Below, piece after piece: positions 49,901 to 60,424 of a stretch of DNA of 64,000 nucleotides. The position numbers and the translations under genes were made by a program. This DNA is from Vigna angularis (lineage: Eukaryota; Streptophyta; Magnoliopsida; Fabales; Fabaceae). The notes beneath the pieces are model-generated. The model had not been told where the DNA came from. It worked only from the letters and a program-made list of their open reading frames with translations, and did not search any database. The first letter of the stretch is position 1. Every line of letters starts with the position of its first letter. The DNA lies in the NCBI RefSeq assembly GCF_016808095.1, contig NC_068976.1:35857871-35921870 (forward strand), in the 5' to 3' direction.

Positions 49901-51360
49901 GAAGTCGAAAATAAAGATAGTTGGTCCTGGTTTTTGCAATTATTGGTTGAAGACCTTGGGGGCAATGAAGTTTGTCAGGCATACACGTGGATGTCTGACC
50001 AGCAAAAGGTACATGCAGTACTTTAATTATTTTATTTTGCAAACTTTATTAATCATGTGTGTTTGATTAAATAATTGATGTTGGCAGGGATTGGTGCCAG
50101 CTATCCAAGAGTTTTTGCCTAGGGCAGAACAAAGATTCTGCATCAGGCACCTTTATGCTAACTTTAGGAAAAGATTTTCTGGTCAGATATTGAAGAATTT
50201 GATGTGGAGGGATGCCACAAGCACATACCCCCAAGCTTGGGAGAGAGAGATGTTGAATATCAGAGCAGTGAATGAAGAAGCATATAAATACCTCATAGCC
50301 ATTCCCCCAAGGTACATTCTTTCCATTACATGCATAAAGATTCTGCTTTACTCATGTTTGGTAACTCATTTTCTTCATTCTCGTGCAATAGGTATTGGTC
50401 AAGAAGTAGGTTCAGAACTCAAGCAATGTGTGATACTCTGGATAACAACATCAGTGAAGGATTCAACAGTGTTCTGGTGCAGTCCAGGGGAAAACCCATA
50501 ATAACCATGCTGGAGGATATTAGACTGTATTTGATGAAAAGATGGGCCACGAACAGAACGAAGGTGGCAGGTATGGATTTCAATGTCTGTCCAAAGATCA
50601 AAAAGAGACTTATGAAGGAATGTAATTTGTCAAGATATTGGATCCCAAGGTAATATTGTTCTTATGCCTTATTTATGTTCATATCCAGTTGTTCTTATGG
50701 CTTATTTATGTTCATATCCAACTGTTGATGTGCCTTATTTATGTTCATTTATTCAGCTGGTCTGCAAGAAGGATTTTTGAGGTTAGACATGTTTCAATCA
50801 TTGGGAACAAGTTCACAGTGGACCTGGACAATGAACAATGCAGCTGCAGGAAGTGGATGATCAGTGGCATCCCATGTTGTCATGCAGTTGCATCAATGAA
50901 CTATTCAAATGTAGATCCAGAAAGTTTTATACCAATTTGTTTCAGGAAATCCACATATGAAGAAGCATATGCGTCCAATGGCAACCTCCTATGGGAAAAA
51001 ACTAGTTCTCCTGATGTACTGCCACCACCTAAGAGGAACATGCCTGGGAGACCCAAGAAAAAAAGAAGAATGGAGCCATGGGAGCTAACGAAAGATGGGA
51101 CCCAGATGAGTGTTGGTGGGCAGCGAAAGAGATGTAGTATCTGCCGTGAACTGGGGCACAACAAAAAAATGTGCCCTTTACGTCCAGCCATCATCGAACC
51201 AACAGAACCAACACAGGCACAAAGTTCACAACCCATTGCACCTTCACAGCCATCAAGTCCCCAATCTCCTCAACCACCACAACCAAGTCAAGATTCCATC
51301 CGAGATTTAAGTCAGCCAATACAAAGGCAAAAGTTAAACATTAGAAGAAAAGATCCATAG
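46972..51360 (+). pseudogene. MuDR transposase gene split by a solo LTR
   Basis: Exons as I read them: 46972-48193 (broken by the LTR at 48194-49494) resuming 49500-50008, then 50088-50311, 50392-50649 and 50757-51360; all introns are GT...AG and short. Domains in order: a PB1-like N-terminus (FEVVVHHGGTLIQEVPFKYI); an acidic repeat (about residues 120-235, EEVEVHSEEE-like heptads); the MuDR DNA-binding region (GTIFTDKDEFKEAIRSYAI, CPWVAYCGY); the MULE catalytic core with ICLDRCFLKG and TWMSDQQKG carrying candidate acidic residues; a SWIM finger CSCRKWMISGIPCCHA; a CCHC knuckle CSICRELGHNKKMC; and a Pro/Gln/Ser tail. A 5'-UTR intron (about 46700 to 46964) is likely. The LTR interrupts the frame between DNA-binding and catalytic domains, so no full transposase can be made now; otherwise the frame is open. 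Confidence 0.85.
48194..49494 (+). mobile_element. Solo Athila-like LTR inside the MuDR transposase
   Basis: TGATAACAG...TTTGTCCATCA, 1,301 bp, perfect TSD GCATG (48189-48193 and 49495-49499). It carries paired CCGCTNAGCGG palindromes at 48441-48475 and 48540-48570. This is the innermost layer of the stack. Confidence 0.9.
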
Positions 51361-51806
51361 ATTTATATGAAAATTTGGATGTATAAATATGTATGACGTA
51401 CTCTTATTAAGCACTTTCATTGTCTGTGTTGAATTCTTATTAAGCACTTTAATTAAATATCTTATTATAGTTGTACTGATATTATGTTGTCATATTTGGA
51501 AGTAGTGATATTATATAATTATATATGTTTTTTGCTAGGTATCCTTAATATGTATTATAGTAATATAGTAAGGGACCACCTTGAACAATTTTTAAAGGAA
51601 AAAGGGACCATCGTGAACAATTTTAAAAGCAAAGGGGACCACAATTAACATTTTTAAATCAAAGGGGGGACTAAAACGAACTTTATTGCACGAACTCAGA
51701 TTGTTCACTCATATTACAACAACTGATATTACATCAACAAAACATGATGCTAAACACCTGAGCCATTACATGAACAAAACATAAATTGCACATTGCACAC
51801 CTAAGA
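51361..51806. other. Between the convergent MuDR-type genes
   Basis: AT-rich 3' flanks of both genes. No other gene seen. Confidence 0.5.
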
Positions 51807-52354
51807 TCAAGCTAAACACAACCACAATGTCATAATGTTCAACACAATAACAGCAAACACAACTCCAACTAAGAACTTTATCCTTCTCTGCAACTCTTTG
51901 ACATTATTTTCCAGATCAAATATCCTGTTGCTTTGTCTCACAATTGTACCATCTTTATCATCAACATTGTCCTTAGAACACCACTTGAAAAAATTACATG
52001 ACATCCCACTTGAAATTCCACCCTATTATTCACTAATAACACAAAAATGTTAAAACAAATCAAATCCAAAACACATAAAAGTCACTACGGTATTCAAAAC
52101 ACCTTGTAATGGCGACATCCCCAAAATTTCCTCCCAGCATTCCTTGAAGTTCTAGCAACTTTCATTACAGCAATATCACCACAGTGGCAAATAGGGGTTA
52201 TCCCAACTCCCCTGGAAACAACACCGTGTGAGGATTGCGAAAATCCTTTGGTTGTTGCCTTCGAACAGGAAGAACAACTTTGTGATGAAGTCATCCCTAA
52301 CCCTAAACCTGTGCTTTTAAGTTTCAGAACAACAGTACCACGAATGTCCAACAA
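51807..52354 (-). CDS. GRF-type zinc-finger protein with C-terminal membrane segment
   Basis: Two exons on minus, 52354-52103 and 52022-51807, joined across an 80-bp GT...AG intron in phase 0, give about 155 residues. The N-terminal part is Ser-rich. The GRF finger reads CHCGDIAVMKV, GRKFWGCRHY, and across the junction CNFFKWC. A coiled-coil-like stretch (RIFDLENNVKELQRRIK) leads to a hydrophobic segment FLVGVVFAVIVLNIMTLWLC at the end. GRF fingers bind single-stranded or structured nucleic acid in other proteins. As the second gene of a MuDR-type element in convergent orientation it occupies the place of mudrB, to which I see no sequence resemblance. The frame is intact; membrane anchoring is inferred from the tail. 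Confidence 0.7.
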
Positions 52355-52691
52355 CCCTAACCTTTGCTTTTAGATTTCAGAACAAATGTAGCACGAATCA
52401 CCAACAACCCTAACTTTGCTTTTTAATTTGGGAAAAACAACCATGAATCCTTTGCTTTCAGGATGAATCAGCAATTGACAGTGCCACCTCAACGAAAAAT
52501 GTACAGCTCATCAGTTTTGTGTCAGCTGGGCAGCTGTGCCGTTAGTCTTTTTAATGCCGTAACCAAAAAGGACTAACGTGCATCGTTTTTGCGAAAAGTA
52601 GGATGTTAGTGAACTTTTGAAAAAAAGGAGGACTACTTTGAACAGACCCTACGAAAAGAGGGACCAAAATACGTATTAAACCTTTCTCCTT

Positions 52692-53429
52692 TTCTTTCTT
52701 CTCTCTTTCTTGCCTTTCTCTCTTTCCTTCTTCTTTTCTCTCTTCTTCTATTCTTTTATCTTCTTCTCTTTCTTTCTTTTCTTCTTCTCTTCTTCTCTCT
52801 TCTTCTCTTCTTAATTCCTCTCTTCTTCTCTCTTCTCTTTTCTCTATTTCTTCTCTCTCTCTCTTCTCTTCTTCTTTCCTTTCTTCCTTTTCTTTTCTCT
52901 CAATCTCTCTTTGTCTTTTCTTATCCTTGATCCCTTTAAGTCTTGCCCCAAATTCTAATTCTCTACGAAGAAACCCATGATCATTTAAACGCTCAAGAAA
53001 TAATTTTCCATCATCAATGCAATCCCTAATTAGTTCTAGGTTCCTTTTAATGCTTGAAGGCACAAACTTTCTTCTCATGCAAGCTTTTAAATCGTGCCAA
53101 TCATGTATGGAAGACTTTCTACCTTTCCTAACATGATATTGTCTTTCATCCCATCACTTTCTTGCATGCTCTTCTAACTTAGAGAGATATATACTAAGAA
53201 CATAATATTCACTCTCTTCATAAAACCAAGGATTTATTTTATCAATTTCTTTTTCCCAAGCTAGATATGTTAATGCACCTATGTCTTTACCAAAGAATGG
53301 AAGATTCCTAGCTTGTTTAAACATTTCATCAACTTTATCTAACCTAGAAGACCTATATGAATAACAAGACATCTTTGTTTCTAAAAGTTGTTTATAGTGT
53401 AAAGGTATACAAGATTCATACTTAGACAA
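52692..53429 (-). pseudogene. Gypsy gag, minus strand, with one stop
   Basis: Continuous minus frame from MSKYESCIPL (53429) through RSSRLDKVDEMFKQ, an in-frame TGA at about 53154, WDERQYHVRKGRKSS and MRRKFVPSSIKRNLELIRDC (RRKFVP is a common gypsy gag phrase). It ends in a very long Arg/Glu/Lys coiled-coil-like region interrupted by the MuDR element's TSD at 52691. Protease, RT and integrase do not follow on the other side of the insertion. Confidence 0.65.
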
Positions 53430-55021
53430 ATCCCAGGTAAGAGAGGTGAGTCATGAAGACTGCTTAAGTACCAAGTCTTGCCTTGCCAAAAATGTCTTAG
53501 GTTACTACTAGGTAACCTTTAAACTAAAATCACCTTTAAAATCAAAAGACACAACTCACAAACAAACAAAAACTAGATTCCTAATTTTCGGACTCTATTG
53601 TGACAAGGCTTAAAGTTTAATCTTTTTTAGCCTAAGTCACCCCTAACCGTGAACACAAAATCAAACAAACACAACACTTAAGAAACCAGCGGACTCTAAT
53701 GACCCCTACGAGAAACACAAATCAAATCACACATTCATCTATCTACCTATGCTAAATTTAAAGCAAGTAAAGTTGCCAAGAGTTTGAAAGAGCACCAAGG
53801 ACTCTTCCAAATACTTGGACTTTTTAAAGGCCTTTTACAAAACAAAGCTAAAGCTAACAGTAGGCTAACACAAGCCTATTACAATCCAATGTGAACAAAT
53901 CAAATTACAAAAGAAAAACAAAAAATTATGCTAGGCTGCTACGATCCTGGTCCACTTCATTCAACTTTGTTGCTTCTGGAATCAACTTTCTTGAATATGA
54001 TTCACCACTCCTGCAAAACAGTATATAACAACATGTGGATTAGGGAACCTGATGCAAACAAATTACAAGAAGAGATACACAACAATTTAAAGTCTTCCCT
54101 TTAGTTCAGAAGACAGCAGCTAGCCTGCTCCAGCTACACTTTTGCTCAATTTTGTTGCTTCTTGACAGCTTTTGGAATCAATGCTTTGGAATCTCCTGGC
54201 CAGTATAATCCTACAATCACAATTGGAATCAATGTACCTTATCTACACACAGATATCAAGAGGATTAACTTCACGCAATATAAAAGATTCTTCCCTTTTC
54301 TCCTAGTCTCGTGCACTTGATGCAACTATATAAATTTCTTTTTGCTCTCAAATGACAAACTAATTAAATGGTTGGTCTAGCTTGCTCTAAACTCTACTGA
54401 GATTCTGCTGCTGCTTAAAATTCTTGACTCCAAATATTTATCAACTCTGCACACAACAACACACATATTCTACACTTTCTCCCTGCACTGATTCAGTTCA
54501 ATTCTGCACACAGAAATTATACCAATTCCAGCAAAATACACATAAACATGGATATTAAACCAGCTGCAAATGGGTGTAATTCAAGGCTAAAACCAAACTG
54601 ATTAAACAATCATTCCAAATTAATCAAAGCCTGATCAAGCTAATGGACAAAAAGTGATATAATGTAATGCAGAACATTCAGCTAAGATTAAACAATGAAT
54701 TTAAACAGAATGGAAATCTGCACAAATAAATCTCAGCTGTTTAAGCTCTCAAATCATCACATTGAAATTTTGATATGCACTCATAGGCCAATGTACTCAA
54801 TCTTCATCAGATTCAAGACCCAACTTCCAACCTGTTACAACTATTTAAATGCAGAAGTAAACAGTTAAAACACAGTTATTTAAAAATTGATTCTCTCATA
54901 CAAAGTGCCAAGGAAAATTAGGCTAAATCAGCCTCACTAAACTCACTGTACTCAGGCTTCTCTTTTGAAAGTTAAAGCACATAAATGAAAAGGTTTGGAA
55001 GGGAGATTCTCCCTTGGCAGT
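53430..55021 (-). other. Leader/unresolved 5' part of the minus gypsy
   Basis: Read on minus it has a TATA-like CCTTTAAAAAG (about 53825) and T/G-rich leader sequence before gag, but no LTR matching 44957-45818 and no clear primer site. Either the 5' LTR was deleted at the 55021 junction or this is a different element's sequence. Confidence 0.35.
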
Positions 55022-57158
55022 TGATGAACCAATATTTTCCTCACTTCACTTAGTTTAATGTGCTAGAATTAGTCGGGGAATTATGCTTAAACGTCCGGTA
55101 TTTTCCTGTTTTTCCTAATTGTGCTTAATTTGATCGGAAATTCTTATTTTAACTAATTTGAATTATCTGAGCTTATTATTTTGCATTATTAATTATGGGA
55201 AAATTTTGGATAACTTTTTGGGACATTAGAAAGATAAATGAGAAATGGAAATTGAGCCAATGCATCTTAGCCATTTTTATTTTCGCTGGCTGCCGCGTGA
55301 ATGTTGTGTCAACTTGTGTGTCTTCGTTTGAGTTCAATTCTTATCCGTTTTCCATGCAATTTTTTTTCATAGTTTCGTCTGGATGTCTATTTTAACATAT
55401 AGTTTTTACTTTGTTCAAATTCATTCTGTGCTGTTCCCAGTATTTATTTTACTCTCATATGTCAGTCCAGTGATTACTGCTGTTTGAGTGATTTCTAATC
55501 CGTTGCATTGTTTGCTTGCTGTTTAGAAATTGTGGTGGCTGGAATTGATCATTGGATGATGCTAAGACCTCCAACACTCTTAAGCAAGTCCTTTAATTCT
55601 TGAATTTTAAGAAGCAAAATGGAGGAGACCACATTGAAATGAAGCAACAACGGTGATTAAATTGGAAGAAGTGGGCTGCCACGTTTTTTTTTAGGGCTGG
55701 AACAGCATGTCACGGCCCACAAATTGAAAGAGTTTTTGGTTTCTTTATTGCCTTCAAGTAGGAGCAGCTTTGGAAGCACACTCATTTGAAGAGAAGCCAC
55801 GACCCACCACACGCACACTTCACACGGTGTCCAGCAAGCTTGAAAGCAGCACGCATCAAGGCCTTCCAGCAGAAGCACTAAAAAGGGGTGCGTCCAGAAA
55901 AAGAAGGAGTCCACGTGGATGGGGTGTAGATAGCAACACTTAGAAGCACACACGGAAGTTGGTCCAGGGAGTAGGGCAGCAAGTGAGGGGGGACGTGCGT
56001 GGCAGCCGCACCCTTGAAGGATCATCATATATAATATTCAGAAAACGGTGCAGAGAGGGGGGATTTTTTTTTGGAAAAGGAAATGGGCGTGGATTGATGG
56101 ATTGAAGGGAAAGAGTATCACGGTAATAGGGTGTGATGGCTGGAAGGAGAAAAGCACCGTCCAGTGGAGTCAAGCAGCACGTTAGGGAGAAAAACACTTT
56201 CACTTTGTTTTGAGAGACATGTGGAAATTCACTTTACGGAGGGGATTCGATTCCTTTTAAAAGAAGCTTGTTTTATTCATTCAGCAAAGTGCACACACAG
56301 TGACGCTGCAATAGAAAGTTTTCGTTTTTTTTGTTTATGTTGGAACAGAGAACTTTGAAGAGCACATGGTCTTGTCTTTGCTTTTATCTTTCACGTTGAA
56401 CCAGATTTTTATTTTTATATTCTATGAATTAGAGTGTTATGTTACTGAGAAGAAGTGTGCAGGGGCCTTTATTATTTTCATTCGGTGATTAAATGTTTTG
56501 GAGATTTCTTTTCTTTGAGAGATGAAGAAGTGATTAGGTGAAAGTGTTGGATGAAGTCACGTCCAGGAGCGGATAGGTGTTGCATGAAGAATGGATGGAG
56601 CAAAGGCAATGGGATTCTCTCTTTCTTTTAGAAAGCAAGCACGCTGCATTCATTTGCATTGGAGAAGAGAGAAACAGTGGCACACTTTTACTTTATTTTC
56701 ACTGTTTAAGCATTTTTAATTTATTATTTCCGTGATGGATATGTGTTGGTGGATGACTATAATGTGCATTCCAATGTTTAGATTAAGCGTTGCATATTTT
56801 CTTTTATTCTTGCTGCTTTATGTTTCAATTGGTTAGCACTCTTGTTTCTTTTTTTTTGAATTTTTATTCTAATAGGCAATGTGCATTTTTATAGTTTGAA
56901 TTATGTTTGGATATTTATTTGTTGCATTGTTCACTTTAATGTCTTCTTCTATTTCAATGTTTTCAATTCTGGTTACGGTTTTATTTAATTTCCAGTTTAA
57001 TTTGTTTTAATGAAAAACATTTTCAAACCCCCCACTGCGTGTGTGATCTGAGACTCGAATCACAAATTGGTCCTTGAGAGACGACCTAGGAGTCACTGCC
57101 TAGTCTATACTGCATTCTTTTATGCACAACTTTTGTGAGAGGTGCGACCATCTCAACA
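55022..57158 (+). mobile_element. 5' LTR of Athila-like element A2
   Basis: Starts TGATGAACC and ends TCTCAACA three bases before a tRNA-Asp primer site; 2,137 bp. Aligned by eye with the right LTR (60425-62328) it shows only about 70-75% identity at the start. The flanking gcagt does not match gcggg after the right LTR, so the two ends may not come from one insertion. Confidence 0.7.
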
Positions 57159-57161
57159 AAA

Positions 57162-57179
57162 TGGCGCCGTTGCCGGGGA
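57162..57179 (+). other. Primer-binding site, tRNA-Asp (A2)
   Basis: TGGCGCCGTTGCCGGGGA, identical to the A0 and A1 sites. Confidence 0.85.
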
Positions 57180-57340
57180 CCAACGGTTCGGTCTTAGGTT
57201 TTTGTTGTGTTTGTGTTTGTTGTGTTTTGTCTTGTGTTGTGATGTGATGTGATGTGATGTTCTGTTTTGTGTGTGCGTGTTGCATGTATAAATGTGTTGT
57301 GTTTTATTTGTTTCGTGACTTTTAGTATTCTTCTTTTTCC

Positions 57341-58945
57341 ATGTCTACCTATTTTGATTTTGTGAATACTGCTTATTTTGCTAGTGCCTCTAATTACGAT
57401 TCTCCTTCTGCATGTTACTCTGATTTTAATTCTGCTGATTTTTATGCTGAGAACAATATGACCCATCCTCCAACTTCTGAGAGCTCTCTTTGGGAGCCGG
57501 TTCCACCTAATGAGGATGGTGATCATTTAGTTCTCACCACTGGACTGATGAATTTGTTGCCCAAGTTTTATGGTCTTGCAGATGAATGCCCACATGAACA
57601 TTTGGATAGGTTTTATCGAATCTGCTCTTTAATGAAACTTCCAAATGTCCCGGACGATCTAGTTTTCTTAAGGGCATTCCTGCACTCATTAGTAAGAGCA
57701 GCAAAAGATTGGAAAGACTCTCTTCCTCCAGGATCCATGACCAGATGGGAAGATCTTGAGCATAAATTTCTGAGCAAATTCTCCCATGTGCAAGATGGAT
57801 ACGACAACGGTCTTGGATGGAATGACCCTGCCTTGGGATGGTACAATGCTCCACAACATCAATATCAAGAACCACCATTCCAGAGTACTTTCATGCCTCC
57901 ACTAGTCCAGCAATATCAGAGTCAGCAATATGATGCTTCTGCCGAAATAGCTCCTCAACCTTCTATTTCTAAGCCTACATTGCAGGAGTTATTGGAGCAG
58001 TTGACCATGCAGAACCTGCAGTTTCAGCAAGAGACCAGAGCGTCCATTCAGAGCTTGAATGACCAGATAGGGCAGATGGCTACTCAATTAAATCAGGAAC
58101 AGTCTCAAGATTCAGAGTTACCATTTCAGACTGTTCAGATTCCAGATGATGATGATAGTGGCATCAACATAGAAGATGGGGAGAAGAGTCATGAGCTTAC
58201 TACTGTGCCATCTACTTTCCCATCATCCTATGTCCCTACCCTTGCACCTGAGGAGACTGATGATTATTTTGAGGAGCAGGCAGAAATAAGCAGTTATCCT
58301 GAACCAGGTAGACCACCTTCATCTTCCCACACTCTACCAATCTTCAAGGAAGAGGAGGTAAGCATACCTCAGTATGATTATGTCTGTGATGATTATGTTC
58401 ATGATTATGTTGTTCATGATTATGCTGTTGAGAGGTACATTGATGATCATATTGTTGCTGAGCATGTTTTTAATTCTCCCTCTGTGCATGATGAGAACCA
58501 CTTTTTGATATCACATCCGAATGTTTATTCTCAATGCACTGAACATGAATCTGAGTCTGTTATTGATATTGCTTGTGATTTTGAAATTGATTCATGTTCT
58601 GAGGATGTATCTGAGGTTCAATATGATAATTTGGGTGTTATACCCCTGCATGTTATTTCTTTGGAACCACATTGCACTAACCCTATTGCACGAGGTACAA
58701 ATGAATTTGACCAACATGCACCCATGCTGGAAGACAAAGGTGCCAGCATTCACGAAAGTTTCAACATCAACAGGCACCTGCTGAACCTGCTCATCAACAA
58801 TCACTGCATAGATCTAGTTGTGGAAAACATTTCCCTGCTAGATCAAATCTGGAGGATGAAGAAATTCTTCCTCAAAACTTCCTTGCTGGATCCAATGGTG
58901 GAAGACATCTCCCTACAAGTCCAAAATTGGCAACTGCCACCATGA
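57341..58945 (+). CDS. Intact 534-residue Athila gag-derived protein
   Basis: Opens MSTYFDFVNTAYFASASNYD. Residues about 65-150 hold the Athila-type capsid core (LLPKFYGLADECPHEHLDRF, FLRAFLHSLVRAAKDWKDSL, WEDLEHKFLSKF), which stops early and joins a Gln/Pro-rich linker. The spacer helix TLQELLEQLTMQNLQFQQET and IGQMATQLNQ follow at about 207-245. From 260 on it is unusual: acidic and Tyr/His-rich (YDYVCDDYVHDYVVHDY, 348-364), with a final segment bearing two variants of LLDQIW / LLDPMVEDISL. There is no protease, no CCHC knuckle and no RT. The frame is fully open, unlike every other gag here. About 1.5 kb of non-coding sequence follows before the LTR. The C-terminal half is unrecognised. Confidence 0.75.
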   Translation: MSTYFDFVNTAYFASASNYDSPSACYSDFNSADFYAENNMTHPPTSESSLWEPVPPNEDGDHLVLTTGLMNLLPKFYGLADECPHEHLDRFYRICSLMKLPNVPDDLVFLRAFLHSLVRAAKDWKDSLPPGSMTRWEDLEHKFLSKFSHVQDGYDNGLGWNDPALGWYNAPQHQYQEPPFQSTFMPPLVQQYQSQQYDASAEIAPQPSISKPTLQELLEQLTMQNLQFQQETRASIQSLNDQIGQMATQLNQEQSQDSELPFQTVQIPDDDDSGINIEDGEKSHELTTVPSTFPSSYVPTLAPEETDDYFEEQAEISSYPEPGRPPSSSHTLPIFKEEEVSIPQYDYVCDDYVHDYVVHDYAVERYIDDHIVAEHVFNSPSVHDENHFLISHPNVYSQCTEHESESVIDIACDFEIDSCSEDVSEVQYDNLGVIPLHVISLEPHCTNPIARGTNEFDQHAPMLEDKGASIHESFNINRHLLNLLINNHCIDLVVENISLLDQIWRMKKFFLKTSLLDPMVEDISLQVQNWQLPP

Positions 58946-59577
58946 CCAGGGGAGTTTTTCTTTTTCCCTTCTCCCCTTTTCCCTACTTTTATTGCACTTG
59001 TCCATGATCTGTTCAATGTTCTGATTTTTGATCTTATACTTATGACACATTGAGGACACTGTGTAGTTTAAGTGTGGTCTATTGGGGGAGATTTTTATTT
59101 TTCTTTGTTAGTTTTTGTTTTCTTTGTTAAATTTTTTCTGTTTTAGGTTGTTTTTGTCGTGTCTTGTATACAGTTTTGCATGATTCTCTTCATTTCTGGA
59201 CTTTGTTTGGGTTGTAGACTTATCATTTCCTTCACTTGATTGATACTTATTTGTTTGAAATCCTTGCTTTTCTCTACTTGGAAGATGATTATGATTTTTG
59301 AGAGTTGAATTGATTGTGACAGAATTACCCTGTGTGAGATTTGAGCCACTTTATGTTCTTTCTTGTGTGTGATATGTCTCTTGATTGCTTGCGCATATGC
59401 CTTGGCTTGACTCTTGTTGATAATTCTTGATTGATATGCATGTTTGAAAGTGATAAAGGCAGTTTTGTTTATGAGCCTCTCTAGCCAAATAAGCTTACCT
59501 TGTTCTGATTCTTTGAAAACCCTTTTTGAGCCTATACTTTCCTCATTTCTTTGTTTTGAAGCTCATACACTAGCCCT

Positions 59578-59608
<31 letters not shown>

Positions 59609-60424
59609 CCATGATTACCTTAACCTTAGGGAATTTTGGAGCTTTGGAAGTGTTTTGGGAACAAGTGTGGTCTCCTTAGGGATTCTTATGAGTTGGCTAG
59701 TGAGTCCTCTTCTTATCATGTTTTTGTAAATATGTGGTGTATCTTGTCTCTTGAAATTGTGTGCTGAATAGAGTAAAGAAAAGAGATAGGATGAAGAAAA
59801 AAAAGAGAGCAGAAAAATAGTGAAAAAAAAAATTGTGAATAATGGAGTCAAGAAGAGGATGGAATTAGAGGTTGTGGGTGTGTTTGAATGTGTTTACACT
59901 TGTTCCCCATTGCTCATCTGTTCCTTATGGTTTGTAACTTCTTATCCAGATATATCCTCCCTTGTCCTTGGCCCCATTACAACCATGAAAAGACCTTTTG
60001 ATTTGAACATGCATATGTTTTGAGTGTTGACATTAGAGGTTTGCCAAGTCTGTTGTTGTTTGCTTTCTTGAGTGCATTGTGTTGACACTGTTTACCCTAG
60101 ACACTTGAGAGAAACACTGATAGTGCATCTGTGAGGTTTTGTTACTTTTGATTCATCTCTTGAGCTGATTGATCATTTTTCCATGTCTTGAATTACTTGG
60201 ATGAATTTCATGAGTATCTGCTTTCTCTGATTCATTTTGTGTTGGAATTGTCTACTTCCTTTCTTGGTCTAGATTCCTTGAGAACTGTGTAATTCTGTTT
60301 CTGTCCTTGTTGAGTCTTTGTTGTCTGTCTGTCGAGCCTGTGTCAGCCCCCTGATGTTTGAGTAGTTCCCTGGTTTTCGTCTTGGTTTTGCCCAGGAGTG
60401 CAAAAGACTAAGTGTGGTCTATTT
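58946..60424 (+). other. A2 3' non-coding region where pol would lie
   Basis: Contains TTGAGGACACTGTG...TTTAAGTGTGG (about 59051-59077), the phrase that follows coding sequence in Athila-like elements, a 27-base poly(A) run (59582-59608), and a second AAGTGTGGTCTATTT just before the 3' LTR. No pol motif. Confidence 0.6.
59582..59608 (+). repeat. Poly(A) run of 27
   Basis: Uninterrupted A27 inside the A2 non-coding region, likely length-variable. No flanking duplication to suggest a retrocopy. Confidence 0.9.

Larger units (their letters stand above)
46324..52682 (+). mobile_element. MuDR-type MULE, nearly complete
   Basis: TIRs of about 207 bp (46324-46530 and 52476-52682) begin GGTTTAATACGTATTTTGGT and differ at about seven positions. 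The 9-bp TSD TTTCTCCTT is perfect (46315-46323 and 52683-52691). It encodes a transposase on + and a second, convergent gene on -. The only obvious lesion is a solo LTR inside the transposase gene. It lies within a minus-strand gypsy gag. Confidence 0.9.

Noticed and set aside
57100..57878. Minus-strand frames over the A2 leader and gag
   Set aside because: Antisense of a long intact gag-derived ORF; no independent support.
59582..59608. Poly(A) run as evidence of a LINE or retrocopy
   Set aside because: No target duplication or upstream LINE/gene sequence; it lies inside A2 non-coding DNA.
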